From NCBI GenBank assembly GCA_026770585.1, contig MU646833.1:14298-27930 (forward strand): a stretch of DNA of 13,633 nt, written 5' to 3'. The DNA comes from Baffinella frigidus. Taxonomy: Eukaryota; Cryptophyceae; Cryptomonadales; Baffinellaceae. Shown here one piece after another: positions 1-6,596 of this stretch. Position 1 is the stretch's first letter, and every line of letters starts with the position of its first letter. The notes below the pieces were generated by a model, which did no database searches, had not been told where the DNA came from, and saw only the letters and a program-made list of their open reading frames with translations. Both the position numbers and the translations under genes were made by a program.

Positions 1-82
1 CCCCCCCTAGGGCCCTGCAGTAGGGCTATGTCTAGGGCCCTATGAAGGTCCTAGGGGGGGGGGGGCAGTTTTTTATGAGCGA
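1..82. mobile_element. Family A MITE remnant, cut by window start
   Basis: The stretch CCCCCCCTAGGGCCC near 1 pairs with GGTCCTAGGGGGG at about 48-60. It is followed by TTTTTTATGAGCGA, the right end of the inverted-repeat family seen intact at 858-975, 1337-1454 and 1993-2115. The outer left terminus lies outside the window. The missing right end, GCGAGGTACCCCTG followed by TA, reappears at 172-187, so the element seems to be split by the 83-171 segment. Confidence 0.6.
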
Positions 83-171
83 TGTGATCCGAAAGGAAGC
101 ATGGCTTTTCTGCAGATAAGTACCAGTGTCTGCCTATGTTGGGAGCTCGCAGAACCTAGAGGACCTAAAGG
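83..171 (+). repeat. Dispersed 85-bp repeat, copy 1 (nested insertion)
   Basis: Bases 88-172 match 2263-2347 with scattered substitutions (shared landmarks TCCGAAAGGAAGCATGG and CCTATGTTGGGAGCTCG). Here the segment lies inside the right terminal repeat of a family A element. It is bounded by GCGA at 79-82 and again at 172-175, which looks like a 4-bp target-site duplication. No terminal inverted repeats or coding content were recognised, so the element class is unknown. Confidence 0.55.
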
Positions 172-179
172 GCGAGGTA

Positions 180-231
180 CCCCTGTAAACCCCAAAACCC
201 CAAAACCCCAAACCCCAAAACCCGACACCAG
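180..231 (+). repeat. CCCCAAAA-type intron tract
   Basis: A C/A-rich tract with units CCCCAAAA and CCCCAAAC ends in the acceptor ACACCAG just before the exon at 232. It resembles the repeat-filled introns of the CXC gene further downstream. Confidence 0.6.
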
Positions 232-291
232 GTACGCCTGTGAGGTGGGGCGGATCCGGCGTTCGGAGGTCTTTGGGGACAACGGCCTCGA
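232..291 (+). CDS. asd: Aspartate-semialdehyde dehydrogenase, penultimate exon
   Basis: Aspartate-semialdehyde dehydrogenase (ASADH) reduces L-aspartyl-4-phosphate with NADPH to aspartate semialdehyde, the branch point to lysine, threonine, methionine and isoleucine. In algae it is expected to be plastid-located (family knowledge). This 60-nt exon follows acceptor ACACCAG, begins with the third base of a codon and reads YACEVGRIRRSEVFGDNGL plus GA, before donor GTAACC. The VGRIR motif and the following DNGLE segment match the region just before the ASADH C-terminal helix. Joining to 1670 gives GLEFFVCGDQLL with the frame kept. The intron (292-1669) is 1,378 nt and holds broken exon copies and two MITEs. 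The catalytic Cys and His lie upstream, outside the window. Splicing is inferred. The copy at 619-686 is a worse candidate because the VGR arginine is changed to glycine. Confidence 0.65.
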
Positions 292-310
292 GTAACCCCC
301 AAACCCTCAA

Positions 311-375
311 CCCCTACGCTTTAAAGTTGACATGTTAACTTTTACGTCATAAGTTTGCGTTGAAACTCTCCAAAT
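311..375 (+). repeat. About 65-bp direct repeat, unit 1
   Basis: Starts CCCCTACGCTTTAAAGTTG and recurs at 513-577, an offset of 202 bases, with a few substitutions. Both units lie inside the ASADH intron. Bases 409-512, between them, show no recognisable feature. Confidence 0.7.
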
Positions 376-408
376 GGGACCACGGCCTCGAGTAACCCCC
401 AAACCCTC
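375..408 (+). pseudogene. Broken copy of the ASADH penultimate exon end
   Basis: GGACCACGGCCTCGAGTAACCCCCAAACCC-like sequence repeats the exon-end/donor region of 275-306 with one substitution, but without the upstream part of the exon. It keeps the donor-like GAGTAAC. Confidence 0.6.
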
Positions 409-512
409 TTTTTGGTGCGTTGGTGCTTTTTGTATTACACTCACATCGAAGGCCACGCCCACCTCACTCTGGAGGGGAAGGGACCAATCTACGGATGAGC
501 TCCTCGGCCCCA

Positions 513-577
513 CCCCTACGCTTTAAAGTTGCCATGTTAACCTTGACGTCATAAGTTTACGTTGAAACGCGCCGAAT
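513..577 (+). repeat. About 65-bp direct repeat, unit 2
   Basis: Second copy of the 311-375 repeat. It shares CCCCTACGCTTTAAAGTTG, ACGTCATAAGTTT and GTTGAAAC, with scattered substitutions. Confidence 0.7.
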
Positions 578-618
578 GTGGATTTGGTGACTTTGGAAAG
601 AGTTGACTTAGTTGTCCC

Positions 619-686
619 GTGGAGGTCGGGGGCATCCGGCGTTCGGAGGTCCTCGGGGACAACGGCCTCGAGTAACCCCCAAACCC
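619..686 (+). pseudogene. Degenerate copy of the ASADH penultimate exon
   Basis: Repeats 239-306 at an offset of 380 bases, including the donor GAGTAACCCCC. It reads VEVGGIRRSEVLGDNGLE, so the conserved arginine of VGR is glycine and Phe is Leu. The 5' side has only a weak acceptor candidate (CTTAG at 607-611). It could still be an alternative exon, but the changed core residue favours decay. Confidence 0.55.
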
Positions 687-857
687 TACATGTAAACCCC
701 AAACACCCAAACCCTGAACCATAATTACTTCTCTTCCTAATGGGTGCGCGGCGCGGCCGAAACCCGAAACCCGAACCCCCAACCCCTAAACTCTAGACCA
801 GGTTCTTCATCCAAACCCGAAACCCGAAACGCAAACAAAATGGCGGGCGTGTTGGTA

Positions 858-975
858 CAGGGGTACCTCGCTCATAAGAAACCGCACCCCCCTAGGACCC
901 TACAGTAGGCCCATGCCTAGGGCCCTACGGGGGTCCTAGGGGGGGGGGCGGTTTCTTGTGAGCGAGGTACTCCTG
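858..975. mobile_element. Family A MITE, copy 1
   Basis: A 118-bp, almost wholly palindromic element. The left end CAGGGGTACCTCGCTCATAA pairs with the right end TTGTGAGCGAGGTACTCCTG. The inner arms are CCCCCCTAGGACC and GGTCCTAGGGGGG. It is flanked by TA at 856-857 and 976-977, consistent with a Tc1/mariner-type TA target duplication (inference). It has no coding capacity. Confidence 0.8.
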
Positions 976-1083
976 TAGTAGTCACGGTCTCTCGCGGCGC
1001 GGCGCTCAACCAACCCCTAACCCCTTAAGCCCCAAACCATGAACCACAAACCACAAACCATAAATTCTAACCCTCAACTCTCC

Positions 1084-1124
1084 GTTCTTGGTGTGCGGCG
1101 ACCAGCTGCTGCGCGGCGCGGCGC
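1084..1124 (+). pseudogene. Broken copy of the ASADH last exon (5' part)
   Basis: Forty-one bases match 1670-1710 with one substitution (TTCTTGGTG for TTCTTCGTG), then diverge into C/A-rich intron repeat. The preceding CTCC lacks the acceptor AG. Shorter echoes of the same exon (GCGCGGCGCGGC) occur near 727-740 and 990-1005. Confidence 0.7.
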
Positions 1125-1141
1125 CCACCCAAACCCTCTTC

Positions 1142-1248
1142 TTATCCCTTAAGTGGCCATGCCGTCAAATTTGACGGCCAAGAGGTCCTAGGCAGGTCCT
1201 AGGGCCCTACGGTAGGGCGTAGGAGCCTACTGGCCACTTAAGGGATAA
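1142..1248. mobile_element. Inverted-repeat element with 17-bp perfect ends
   Basis: TTATCCCTTAAGTGGCC (1142-1158) is perfectly inverted at 1232-1248. An inner 18-bp perfect palindrome, GCCGTCAAATTTGACGGC, lies at 1161-1178, and inner arms GGTCCTAGG and GGGCCCTAC recall family A. No target duplication is clear. It lies in the ASADH intron. Confidence 0.7.
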
Positions 1249-1336
1249 ACCCCATCACCCCGGGCACGGAATCTCACATGGAAACATATTTAATTTAAAC
1301 CACCTTTTTTGCTGCATCACCTTTTTGCAAACCCTA

Positions 1337-1454
1337 CAGTACCTCGCTCATAAGAAACCAACCCCCCCCCCTATTCACCACCGTAGGGCCCTAGGCATAG
1401 TCCCTACTGTAGGGTCCTAGGGGGGGGCGGTTTCTTATGAGCGAGGTACCCCTG
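1337..1454. mobile_element. Family A MITE, copy 2
   Basis: A 118-bp palindromic element. The left end is shortened (CAGTACCTCGCTCATAAGAA) and the right end reads TTCTTATGAGCGAGGTACCC then CTG. The left flank is TA (1335-1336); the right flank TC is probably a decayed TA. Its right end lies 29 bp before a broken last-exon copy at 1484. Confidence 0.78.
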
Positions 1455-1483
1455 TCAACCTTACGCTCTGAACCGTACCCCAG

Positions 1484-1526
1484 GTTCTTCGTGTGCGGCG
1501 ACCAGCTGCTGCACGGCGTGGCGCTG
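1484..1526 (+). pseudogene. Broken copy of the ASADH last exon with acceptor
   Basis: Follows an acceptor-like ACCCCAG and matches the first about 43 bases of the exon at 1670, reading FFVCGDQLLHGVALA. It then runs into a (CT)n tract. It could act as a decoy or alternative exon, but it lacks the rest of the C-terminal helix and the stop codon. Confidence 0.65.
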
Positions 1527-1549
1527 GCGATTAGGGTGTGGAGTTGGGG

Positions 1550-1627
1550 GTCTCTCTCTCTCTCTCTCCCCCCCCCTTCCTCTCTCTCTCTCCCTCTCTC
1601 TCTCTCTCTTCCCCTCTCCCTGTCTCT
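1550..1627 (+). repeat. CT microsatellite
   Basis: TCTCTCTC with interspersed C runs and a CCCTCTCCCTG end. It forms a pyrimidine-rich tract between two copies of the ASADH last exon and could serve as part of the polypyrimidine tract of the acceptor at 1669. Confidence 0.8.
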
Positions 1628-1669
1628 CGCCATCAAAGGCCTCTCTCTGACCCCGAAACACGACCGCAG

Positions 1670-1778
1670 GTTCTTCGTGTGCGGCGACCAGCTGCTGCGC
1701 GGCGCGGCGCTCAACGCCGTGCTCATCGCGGAGGCCCTCATGGAGCCCATCGGCAAGGAGTTCAACCCCTCCATGTAA
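1670..1778 (+). CDS. asd: Aspartate-semialdehyde dehydrogenase, last exon
   Basis: The 109-nt terminal exon after acceptor GACCGCAG encodes the end of aspartate-semialdehyde dehydrogenase, the NADPH-dependent enzyme of the aspartate pathway. It reads FFVCGDQLLRGAALNAVL, IAEALMEPIGKEF, then NPSM and TAA. The GDQLL-RGAALNAV-IAE block is the conserved C-terminal helix of the family (GDQLLWGAAEP in the enterobacterial form, DNLRKGAALNAVQIAE in many others). Its first base completes the GA of exon 232-291. No AATAAA lies close downstream; ATTAAA at 1840-1845 is a weak poly(A) candidate. At least four partial copies of this exon lie within 800 bases (1084, 1484, 2123, 2378), but only this one has acceptor, full helix and stop. 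The ASADH assignment rests on both exons together. Confidence 0.7.
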
Positions 1779-1992
1779 AGCGCCCGTGCGTTTGCCGGGG
1801 AACTCCCGATGTGGGGGACGTTCTGTACCGAGCCGTTTTATTAAAATGGACATTTTATTACGTGTCGCTTGAGTCCGGGATGGGCCCACCTCGGGAGATG
1901 ACCTTGGTCCCGGGTCCGTACTAACATCGCTCTGTTCCGTCTGTGGAGATGGGTGCGTCTGCGCCCCTGTCTCCGTGCATACACACTTGGTA

Positions 1993-2115
1993 CAGGGGTA
2001 CCTCGCTCATAAGAAACGCCCACCCCCCTAGGACCACCATAGGACCCTACATGTACGCATGGTGCTACTGTAGGGTCCTAGGGGGGTGCGCTTTCTTATG
2101 AGCGAGGTACCCCTG
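1993..2115. mobile_element. Family A MITE, copy 3
   Basis: A 123-bp element from CAGGGGTACCTCGCTCATAA to TTATGAGCGAGGTACCCCTG, flanked by TA at 1991-1992 and 2116-2117. Inner arms CCCCCCTAGGACC and GGTCCTAGGGGGG show that most of its length can fold into one hairpin. A broken exon copy begins 8 bp after it. Confidence 0.85.
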
Positions 2116-2122
2116 TAGAGTG

Positions 2123-2180
2123 CAACGCCGTGCTCGTCGCGGAGGCCCGCATGGAGCCCATCGGCAAGGACTCCATGTAA
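2123..2180 (+). pseudogene. Broken copy of the ASADH last exon (3' part)
   Basis: Matches the second half of the last exon (from 1711) with substitutions and a short deletion near the end. It reads NAVLVAEARMEPIGKDSM then TAA. No acceptor precedes it; the left edge meets the family A MITE. Confidence 0.7.
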
Positions 2181-2262
2181 ATGGGAAACTCCGACACAGG
2201 GGGCTCCGATAGATTTAGGTCCTAGTCTTACACGGCCTACATGGTGGAAATGTTGGGTTCGG

Positions 2263-2347
2263 TCCGAAAGGAAGCATGGCCTTTCTACAGAACCAGTTCC
2301 GGTGTCCGCCTATGTTGGGAGCTCGATGAACCTAAAGGACCTCAAGG
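2263..2347 (+). repeat. Dispersed 85-bp repeat, copy 2
   Basis: Second copy of the segment nested at 83-171. It lies between two broken ASADH exon copies. No function recognised. Confidence 0.65.
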
Positions 2348-2377
2348 ATCAGTCCGTAATAAACGCACGTTTCTCTC

Positions 2378-2429
2378 GCTGATAGCCGCCACGCTCATGG
2401 AGACCATCGGCAAGGAGTTCCCCCCCTCC
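2378..2429 (+). pseudogene. Degenerate copy of the ASADH C-terminal coding end
   Basis: Reads LIAATLMETIGKEFPPS, a decayed form of LIAEALMEPIGKEFNPS. The original stop is lost and the frame runs on to TAA at 2475-2477. Confidence 0.55.
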
Positions 2430-2480
2430 GTTCAGGATGTTTGGCCTTCAGGTCCTAGGTCGTACTTGTACATGTAAGGC

Positions 2481-3116
2481 AACGTTTAACTCGTGAGAGA
2501 TCAATAAATATGATGCGCGCGTTGCACCATGCAACCACCCGAGAAAGCTAGATGGGCCTATTTAAACCCGAGATGCTTTTACAAGTGGGTATTTGTGTAG
2601 TAACTTGCGTTGACTGGTCACGTAACTAGCCATATTGGCCAGGCACGAGGTTGGAAACCCCTATCCCGGTACAAATGTTTACAAGTCCACATGCAAATAG
2701 GATTCCACCTGTAGGAGGGCAGTTGGTGGGGGTGAGGGGGGGCATTGGGTTTGGGGTGTCTCGGTGGGGGGAGGGTCGCCTGGGGCGCATGAGGGGATAC
2801 GTGGGGGGGGGCTTGGTGCAGGCCACCACATCGGGGCCTTTGTTGACTTGGGAGAGAAGAGGAGTTGACAGGTTGCAATTTGCAATATTAGCTCGGGGTC
2901 TTTCATGGGGATGATGTCTGGGGGGGCTTCTGGGATGGTATCGGGGGAGATATGTAGTGGGGTTGGCTCGGTGTTTTGTGGGGAGTCAGGGGGGTCGGGG
3001 AGAGTGATGAAGAAGGGCTGGACTTTCAATGTGGTTTTGTTTAGCCGCAACGTCTTGTACCCCAGTATTTAATTTAAGTACCTGGCGGGATTAGTTTACG
3101 GTTCACAGGGTTGGGG
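2481..3116. other. Intergenic stretch, no gene recognised
   Basis: Contains AATAAA at 2503-2508, a possible poly(A) signal, then a G-rich plus strand at 2720-3005. The minus strand of that tract is open for 123 codons (3050 to 2679) with Pro-rich composition, but it has no recognised domain, and its openness is explained by base composition. No convincing splice structure seen. Confidence 0.4.
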
Positions 3117-3188
3117 GCTACGAAGGGATTTTCGGGCGCTGTGTGGGTTGCTTGACTCAAGATTCAGTCAGGATGACTCAGGATTCAG

Positions 3189-3223
3189 GAAAGAAAGAGA
3201 GAGAGAGAGAGAGAGAAAAAAAA
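3189..3223 (+). repeat. GA microsatellite
   Basis: GAAAGAAAGAGAGAGA followed by an A run. It is preceded by two near copies of GACTCARGATTCAG (3154-3167 and 3175-3188). Confidence 0.8.
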
Positions 3224-3424
3224 TGCGTCCGGCATAAACAGCACGCACCCTTATTATTGGAGAGGAATTTTGAAAAGCCATCATCCACTGGCAGTTTAGC
3301 TAAAATGCTGGCATTTAACCTAAACCTTTAGCCCGACTCTCCTTCGTTCTCTTGGATGCTTTCCAAAAATCAGACCCGAGTCCCTGCTTCACAGTTTAGT
3401 TCCATTGTTTTGTGAAAACTGTAA

Positions 3425-3606
3425 AGCTATTCCGGTAGGACTTGTCCGCTTTTCGACTTCAAGATTTCGAGACTTTGGAATTTCATTTGTATCACGAGGC
3501 TCGAACTGGTGCGTTGCAAAACGTGTTTCGTCCTTTACAACCTTTATGCAGTGTGACGTCTTGGAATCTTCAAGTCGAAAAGCGGACAAGTCCTACCGGA
3601 ATAGCT
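3425..3606. mobile_element. Inverted-repeat element, 42-bp termini
   Basis: Bases 3425-3466 (starting AGCTATTCCGGTAGGACTTG) are inverted at 3565-3606 with a single mismatch. The 98-bp interior has no coding signature. Open frames here are mirror products of the repeat. No clear target duplication was found, so the superfamily is undetermined. Confidence 0.8.
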
Positions 3607-3668
3607 GTACGAGGATCAAACCCCTAAAGGTTTTGACAATGCTTTTTCTTACTTCTTTGGGGTCACGC

Positions 3669-3826
3669 CACACGGCGGGCTACGAAGGGATTTTTTGTCG
3701 GATTCTGAACACCTTTTCGTTGCCTTATCCGTAGGAACCCCCCGATGTCCCCAGGGTATTACCATAGGATCCTATGGATTAGTCTTTATAGATTATTCAA
3801 GAAATCCCTTTGTAGCCCGCTGTGTG
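3669..3826. mobile_element. Inverted-repeat element, 28-bp termini
   Basis: CACACGGCGGGCTACGAAGG (start of 3669-3696) is inverted at 3799-3826, with 25 of 28 positions matching. The interior holds a 16-bp perfect palindrome, CCATAGGATCCTATGG (3762-3777). A fragment of the same terminus (GGCTACGAAGGGATTTT) stands alone at 3117-3133, and an interior-like sequence recurs near 8948-9003. Confidence 0.7.
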
Positions 3827-3937
3827 GCTTCTCAGTTGGGATGCTATCCAAATGTTAACATTTTTGTATTACGGGGCGGAACAAAACATTTCCACAAATT
3901 TCACGGGGTTGGATACCCCTCGTCGGTCCTCGCTAGT

Positions 3938-3967
3938 CCCCCGGGGCACGGTCCCCGGGGCACGGTG
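3938..3967 (+). repeat. Short tandem CCCCGGGGCACGGT repeat
   Basis: Two adjacent copies of a 14-bp GC-rich unit, each containing the palindrome CCCCGGGG. Bases 3827-4046 otherwise show nothing recognisable. Confidence 0.6.
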
Positions 3968-4046
3968 TGGGGAACGGCGGGTTGTTGGGTTGGAACTTTG
4001 ATAAATGCAGGAAGCAGGAAAGGGAGGGGAAGGGCCCCTCGACTGA

Positions 4047-4221
4047 AAAGCCACAGGGGAAGTCTCAAAAAGTAGGCGACAGGATCCTGTCGCCTACTTT
4101 GGAGCCATTTTTTCCTCAAAAGGCAATTTCCACCTCAGGACGTGACCAAAATTCGTGAAAAGGTAACCTACAAGTAAGTTCAGTGTCGTATCCAAGAATT
4201 TGAGACTTCCCCTGTGGCTTT
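4047..4221. mobile_element. Inverted-repeat element with 32-bp inner palindrome
   Basis: AAAGCCACAGGGGAAGTCTC then AAA (4047-4069) is perfectly inverted at 4199-4221. Directly inside the left end is a 32-bp perfect palindrome (4069-4100) centred on GGATCC, with arms reading AAAGTAGGCGACAGGA. No coding capacity. Confidence 0.8.
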
Positions 4222-4849
4222 GCAGTAGCAGCGATGGGACTGATTACTGATTACTGAATTTATTAAAGAGGTTTCGCCGTTATTGCCTAACCCGTGCCAT
4301 TACCAGACTATGATCGGTCCATGTTATACCCTGCTCAGTCTGTCTCCGAGGGATGCTCCCCGAAGATTTGCGCAGATGAAGTAAACGACGAAGAAGAAGG
4401 AGAGGTTTGGTAGGTCCACGATGAAGAGTTATTGATTACTGACAAATGAATCAGTAATCAATAACAAACAAACCACACAATTTGACCTGACAGGAGGGGC
4501 TGTCGCGACCTTGGCCCATGGCCGAGGCTCGCTACCTGTCTGACCGAGGCCCACAGGGGCGGGCGATGCATGACAGGCAAGAGGGGCGCCGGCGCGCGAT
4601 CCGCCGCGTCCTTGGGGCAGTGCAGGCCAAGACCTCCAGTCAAGTGTCGCTGGGGTCCACGAACGAGGGGGGGGCACTGGAGCCATTGACCGTTGGAGCC
4701 ATTTCCCGTTGGAGCCATTTCCCAATTTTTTAAAACCCCAGCCTTAAAATCCCGACGCAAACGCGTTCAAAATCAGCCGTTCAAGGAGCGGCAAACCTGA
4801 CTTCAGGACGCAAGGCCCTCTGTTGCGCCTCCCTACCCGTCTTATCCCG
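4222..4849. other. Upstream region of the CXC gene
   Basis: No gene recognised. It holds GATTACT repeats at about 4240-4255, the hairpin at 4428-4465, a GC-rich stretch at 4500-4670, and a direct repeat CGTTGGAGCCATTTCCC (two adjacent copies, about 4690-4722). GGAGCCATTT also occurs at 4101-4110. The 5' untranslated region and promoter of the CXC gene must lie here, but no TATA box or other motif could be assigned. Confidence 0.4.
4428..4465. repeat. 15-bp perfect hairpin
   Basis: GTTATTGATTACTGA (4428-4442) is inverted at 4451-4465, leaving an 8-base loop. It could be a small MITE core or, if transcribed, an RNA stem. There is no T run in the terminator position. Confidence 0.75.
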
Positions 4850-6596
4850 ATGGCGGCGCCCCTGCCCGTGAACAAGGTGGACGCCGTGACGGCCGAAGGG
4901 TTCAGCAGCGTGCCGGTGACAGAGGCTCTCGACGCGGTCCCCAGCGCCTCTCCCGAGGGCGGAATCAAGGGTGGGGCGGTGGGCGAGGGAACCGGGGCGG
5001 TGCTGGGTGCAGAGCAGGTCCTGCGGGTCGCGCCTGCGTCCGATGGTCTCGCGGGGGTTGCAGTGGGCGACCAGGGGGTCAAGGCCGTGCACAGCGAGGC
5101 GTTTGGTGGGGTAGGGGGACCGGATAACATGATGTCCCAGGCGGTCGCGATCGCGCACACGGTCGATGAGAGCGCAGCATTCGGCGCGGCCGCTGACGCG
5201 TCGTTGCGGCTGAGGTCGCCCGCCGCCGAGAAGGCGTGCCGTTGCGGGAAGACGAAATGCCTGAAGCAGTACTGCTCCTGCTTCCGCATCGACTCGCGGT
5301 GCACCGCAGAGTGCAAGTGCTCCGAGTGCTTCAACGACGGAAACCACGAGGAGGAGCGGATCAAGGCGGTGCGCCTCATCCGGCTCAACGACCCGATGGC
5401 GTTCAAGGGGACCACCCTGGAGCTGGAGGGCTTCAAGACGTCCCGCGGGACAGTCAAGACCGTTCGGGGCTGTCGCTGCCGGTAAACCCTAAACCCTAAA
5501 CCCTAAACCCTAAACTCTAAACCCTAAATCCCAAACCCTAAACCCTAAACCCTGAACCAGGCGATCCAAGTGCCAGCAGAAATACTGCGAGTGCTACGGC
5601 AACAACTTCAAGTGCAAACCCCTAAACCCTAAAACCCTGAAACCCCTAAACCCTAAACCCTCGACCCTAAACCTCAAACCCGAATCCCTAAAGCCTGAAC
5701 CCCAACCCAGGTGCACCGACAACTGCATCTGCGAGGAGTGCGAAAACGGCAAGGTCAACCCCAACCCCTAAACCCTAAACCCTACACCACAAACCCTACA
5801 CCACAAACCCTACACCACACACCACAAACCCTCAACCACAATCCCAAAACCACAAACCCTAAACCCTAAACCACAAAACAGGGCCCGGGCGTCCCGGGGG
5901 GGCCGCTGATCGCGCACCCCCTCCTCGGCGGCCCACCCGGCGTGAAGGGCACGGCGCTGACGGGGGACGTGGGGGGCGTCGCGGCGCAGCTCGTCGCCGC
6001 CATTGGGGAGGGCGGGGTTGGCAGCGGGGAAGAGGCGAAGTCGAGCCCGGGCTCGGCCGTGAAGGTGCTGCGTGGGTGCCGGTGTCGGCGCTCGAAGTGC
6101 CAGCAGAAGTACTGCGAGTGCTTCGGATCGGGGCTCAAGTAAACCCTAAACCTCGAACCCCAAAACCCCAAAAAACCATAAAGCCACTAAACCTGAACCC
6201 TGAACCTGAATCCCTCAAACCCTGAACCTAAACCTCAAACCCCAAACCCCCTTGAAGCCCCTGAACCTGAACCCTAAACCTGACCCCCTCATCCCTCATC
6301 CCTCCACCCTACACCAGGTGCACGGAGACGTGCAACTGCGAGGAGTGCGAAAACGGCAAGGGGCCGAGCAAGCCAGGGGGGGGTAAACCCTAAACCATAA
6401 ACCCTGCACCCTAAACCCTAAACCCTAAACTCTCAACCCTACACCCTAAACCCTAAACCCTAAACCCTAAACCCTACACCCTAAACCCTACACCCTAAAC
6501 CCTAAACCCTGAACCCTAGGGGGGGTGGCGCTGCCGGCCAACGGCGGCGTGTCGCTGCTGGGCAAGGACGCCCAGGTTCATCCGGGAACATGTTGA
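4850..6596 (+). CDS. CPP/tesmin-like CXC-domain DNA-binding protein, six exons
   Basis: Predicted nuclear transcription regulator of the CPP family (TSO1, tesmin, LIN54). In LIN54, CXC domains bind cell-cycle promoter elements, with a Tyr from each CXC entering the minor groove (family knowledge). Exons: 4850-5481, 5561-5611, 5711-5753, 5882-6138, 6318-6382, 6520-6596; all junctions are GT-AG and keep frame, giving 374 residues. Residues 1-127 are low-complexity Gly/Ala/Val-rich. CXC1 spans Cys130-Cys160, followed by the linker motif NDPMAF (180-185, the RNPxAF equivalent). CXC2 spans 208-238 and an extra CXC3 spans 308-338. Each CXC has nine Cys with spacing CX1CX4CX4CX1CX6CX3CX1CX2C, and Tyr141, Tyr219 or Tyr319 before the fourth Cys. 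ATG 4850 is the first in-frame ATG. Exon 6 either ends at a TGA inside a MITE or splices onward from 6575 to 7066. Confidence 0.85.
5482..5560 (+). repeat. CXC gene intron 1, telomere-like repeat
   Basis: The 79-nt intron runs from GTAAACCC to GAACCAG and is built almost wholly of CCCTAAA units with a few variants. It splits CXC2 after RGCRC, inside an Arg codon. Confidence 0.85.
5612..5710 (+). repeat. CXC gene intron 2, degenerate telomere-like repeat
   Basis: The 99-nt intron runs from GTGCAAACCCC to AACCCAG, with CCCTAAA, CCCTGAA and CCCGAAT variants. It interrupts CXC2 within the Lys codon before Cys229. Confidence 0.85.
5754..5881 (+). repeat. CXC gene intron 3, telomere-like repeat with 15-bp variant
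   Basis: The 128-nt intron runs from GTCAACCCC to AAAACAG. It contains CCCTAAA units and a tandem AAACCCTACACCACA variant. Confidence 0.8.
6139..6317 (+). repeat. CXC gene intron 4, telomere-like repeat
   Basis: The 179-nt intron runs from GTAAACCC to ACACCAG, with diverged CCCTAAA and CCCTGAAC units. It interrupts CXC3 at exactly the codon position where intron 2 interrupts CXC2. Confidence 0.85.
6383..6519 (+). repeat. CXC gene intron 5, telomere-like repeat
   Basis: The 137-nt intron runs from GTAAACCC to AACCCTAG and is mostly perfect CCCTAAA or CCCTACA units. The acceptor AG is supplied by a CCCTAGG variant of the repeat itself. Confidence 0.8.

Noticed and set aside
2679-3050. 123-codon Pro-rich open frame on the minus strand
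   Set aside because: It is explained by a G-rich plus strand; no domain, homologous motif or splice context was recognised.
3405-3734. Pair of similar open frames on opposite strands (both reading MSAFRL)
   Set aside because: They are mirror images produced by the 42-bp inverted repeat 3425-3606.
4428-4465. Rho-independent terminator
   Set aside because: Eukaryotic context and no T run follows the stem.
4429-4760. Overlapping frames of 70-100 codons on both strands upstream of the CXC gene
   Set aside because: GC-rich stretch, no domain, and part overlaps a hairpin; treated as upstream region.
4744-5457. Long open frames on the minus strand opposite CXC exon 1
   Set aside because: They are shadows of a GC-rich coding exon; the plus strand has the CXC Cys pattern and fitting splice sites.
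5482-6519. Chromosome end (telomere)
   Set aside because: The CCCTAAA tracts are short, interrupted, bounded by splice sites and in frame with CXC exons, so they are intronic and not terminal.
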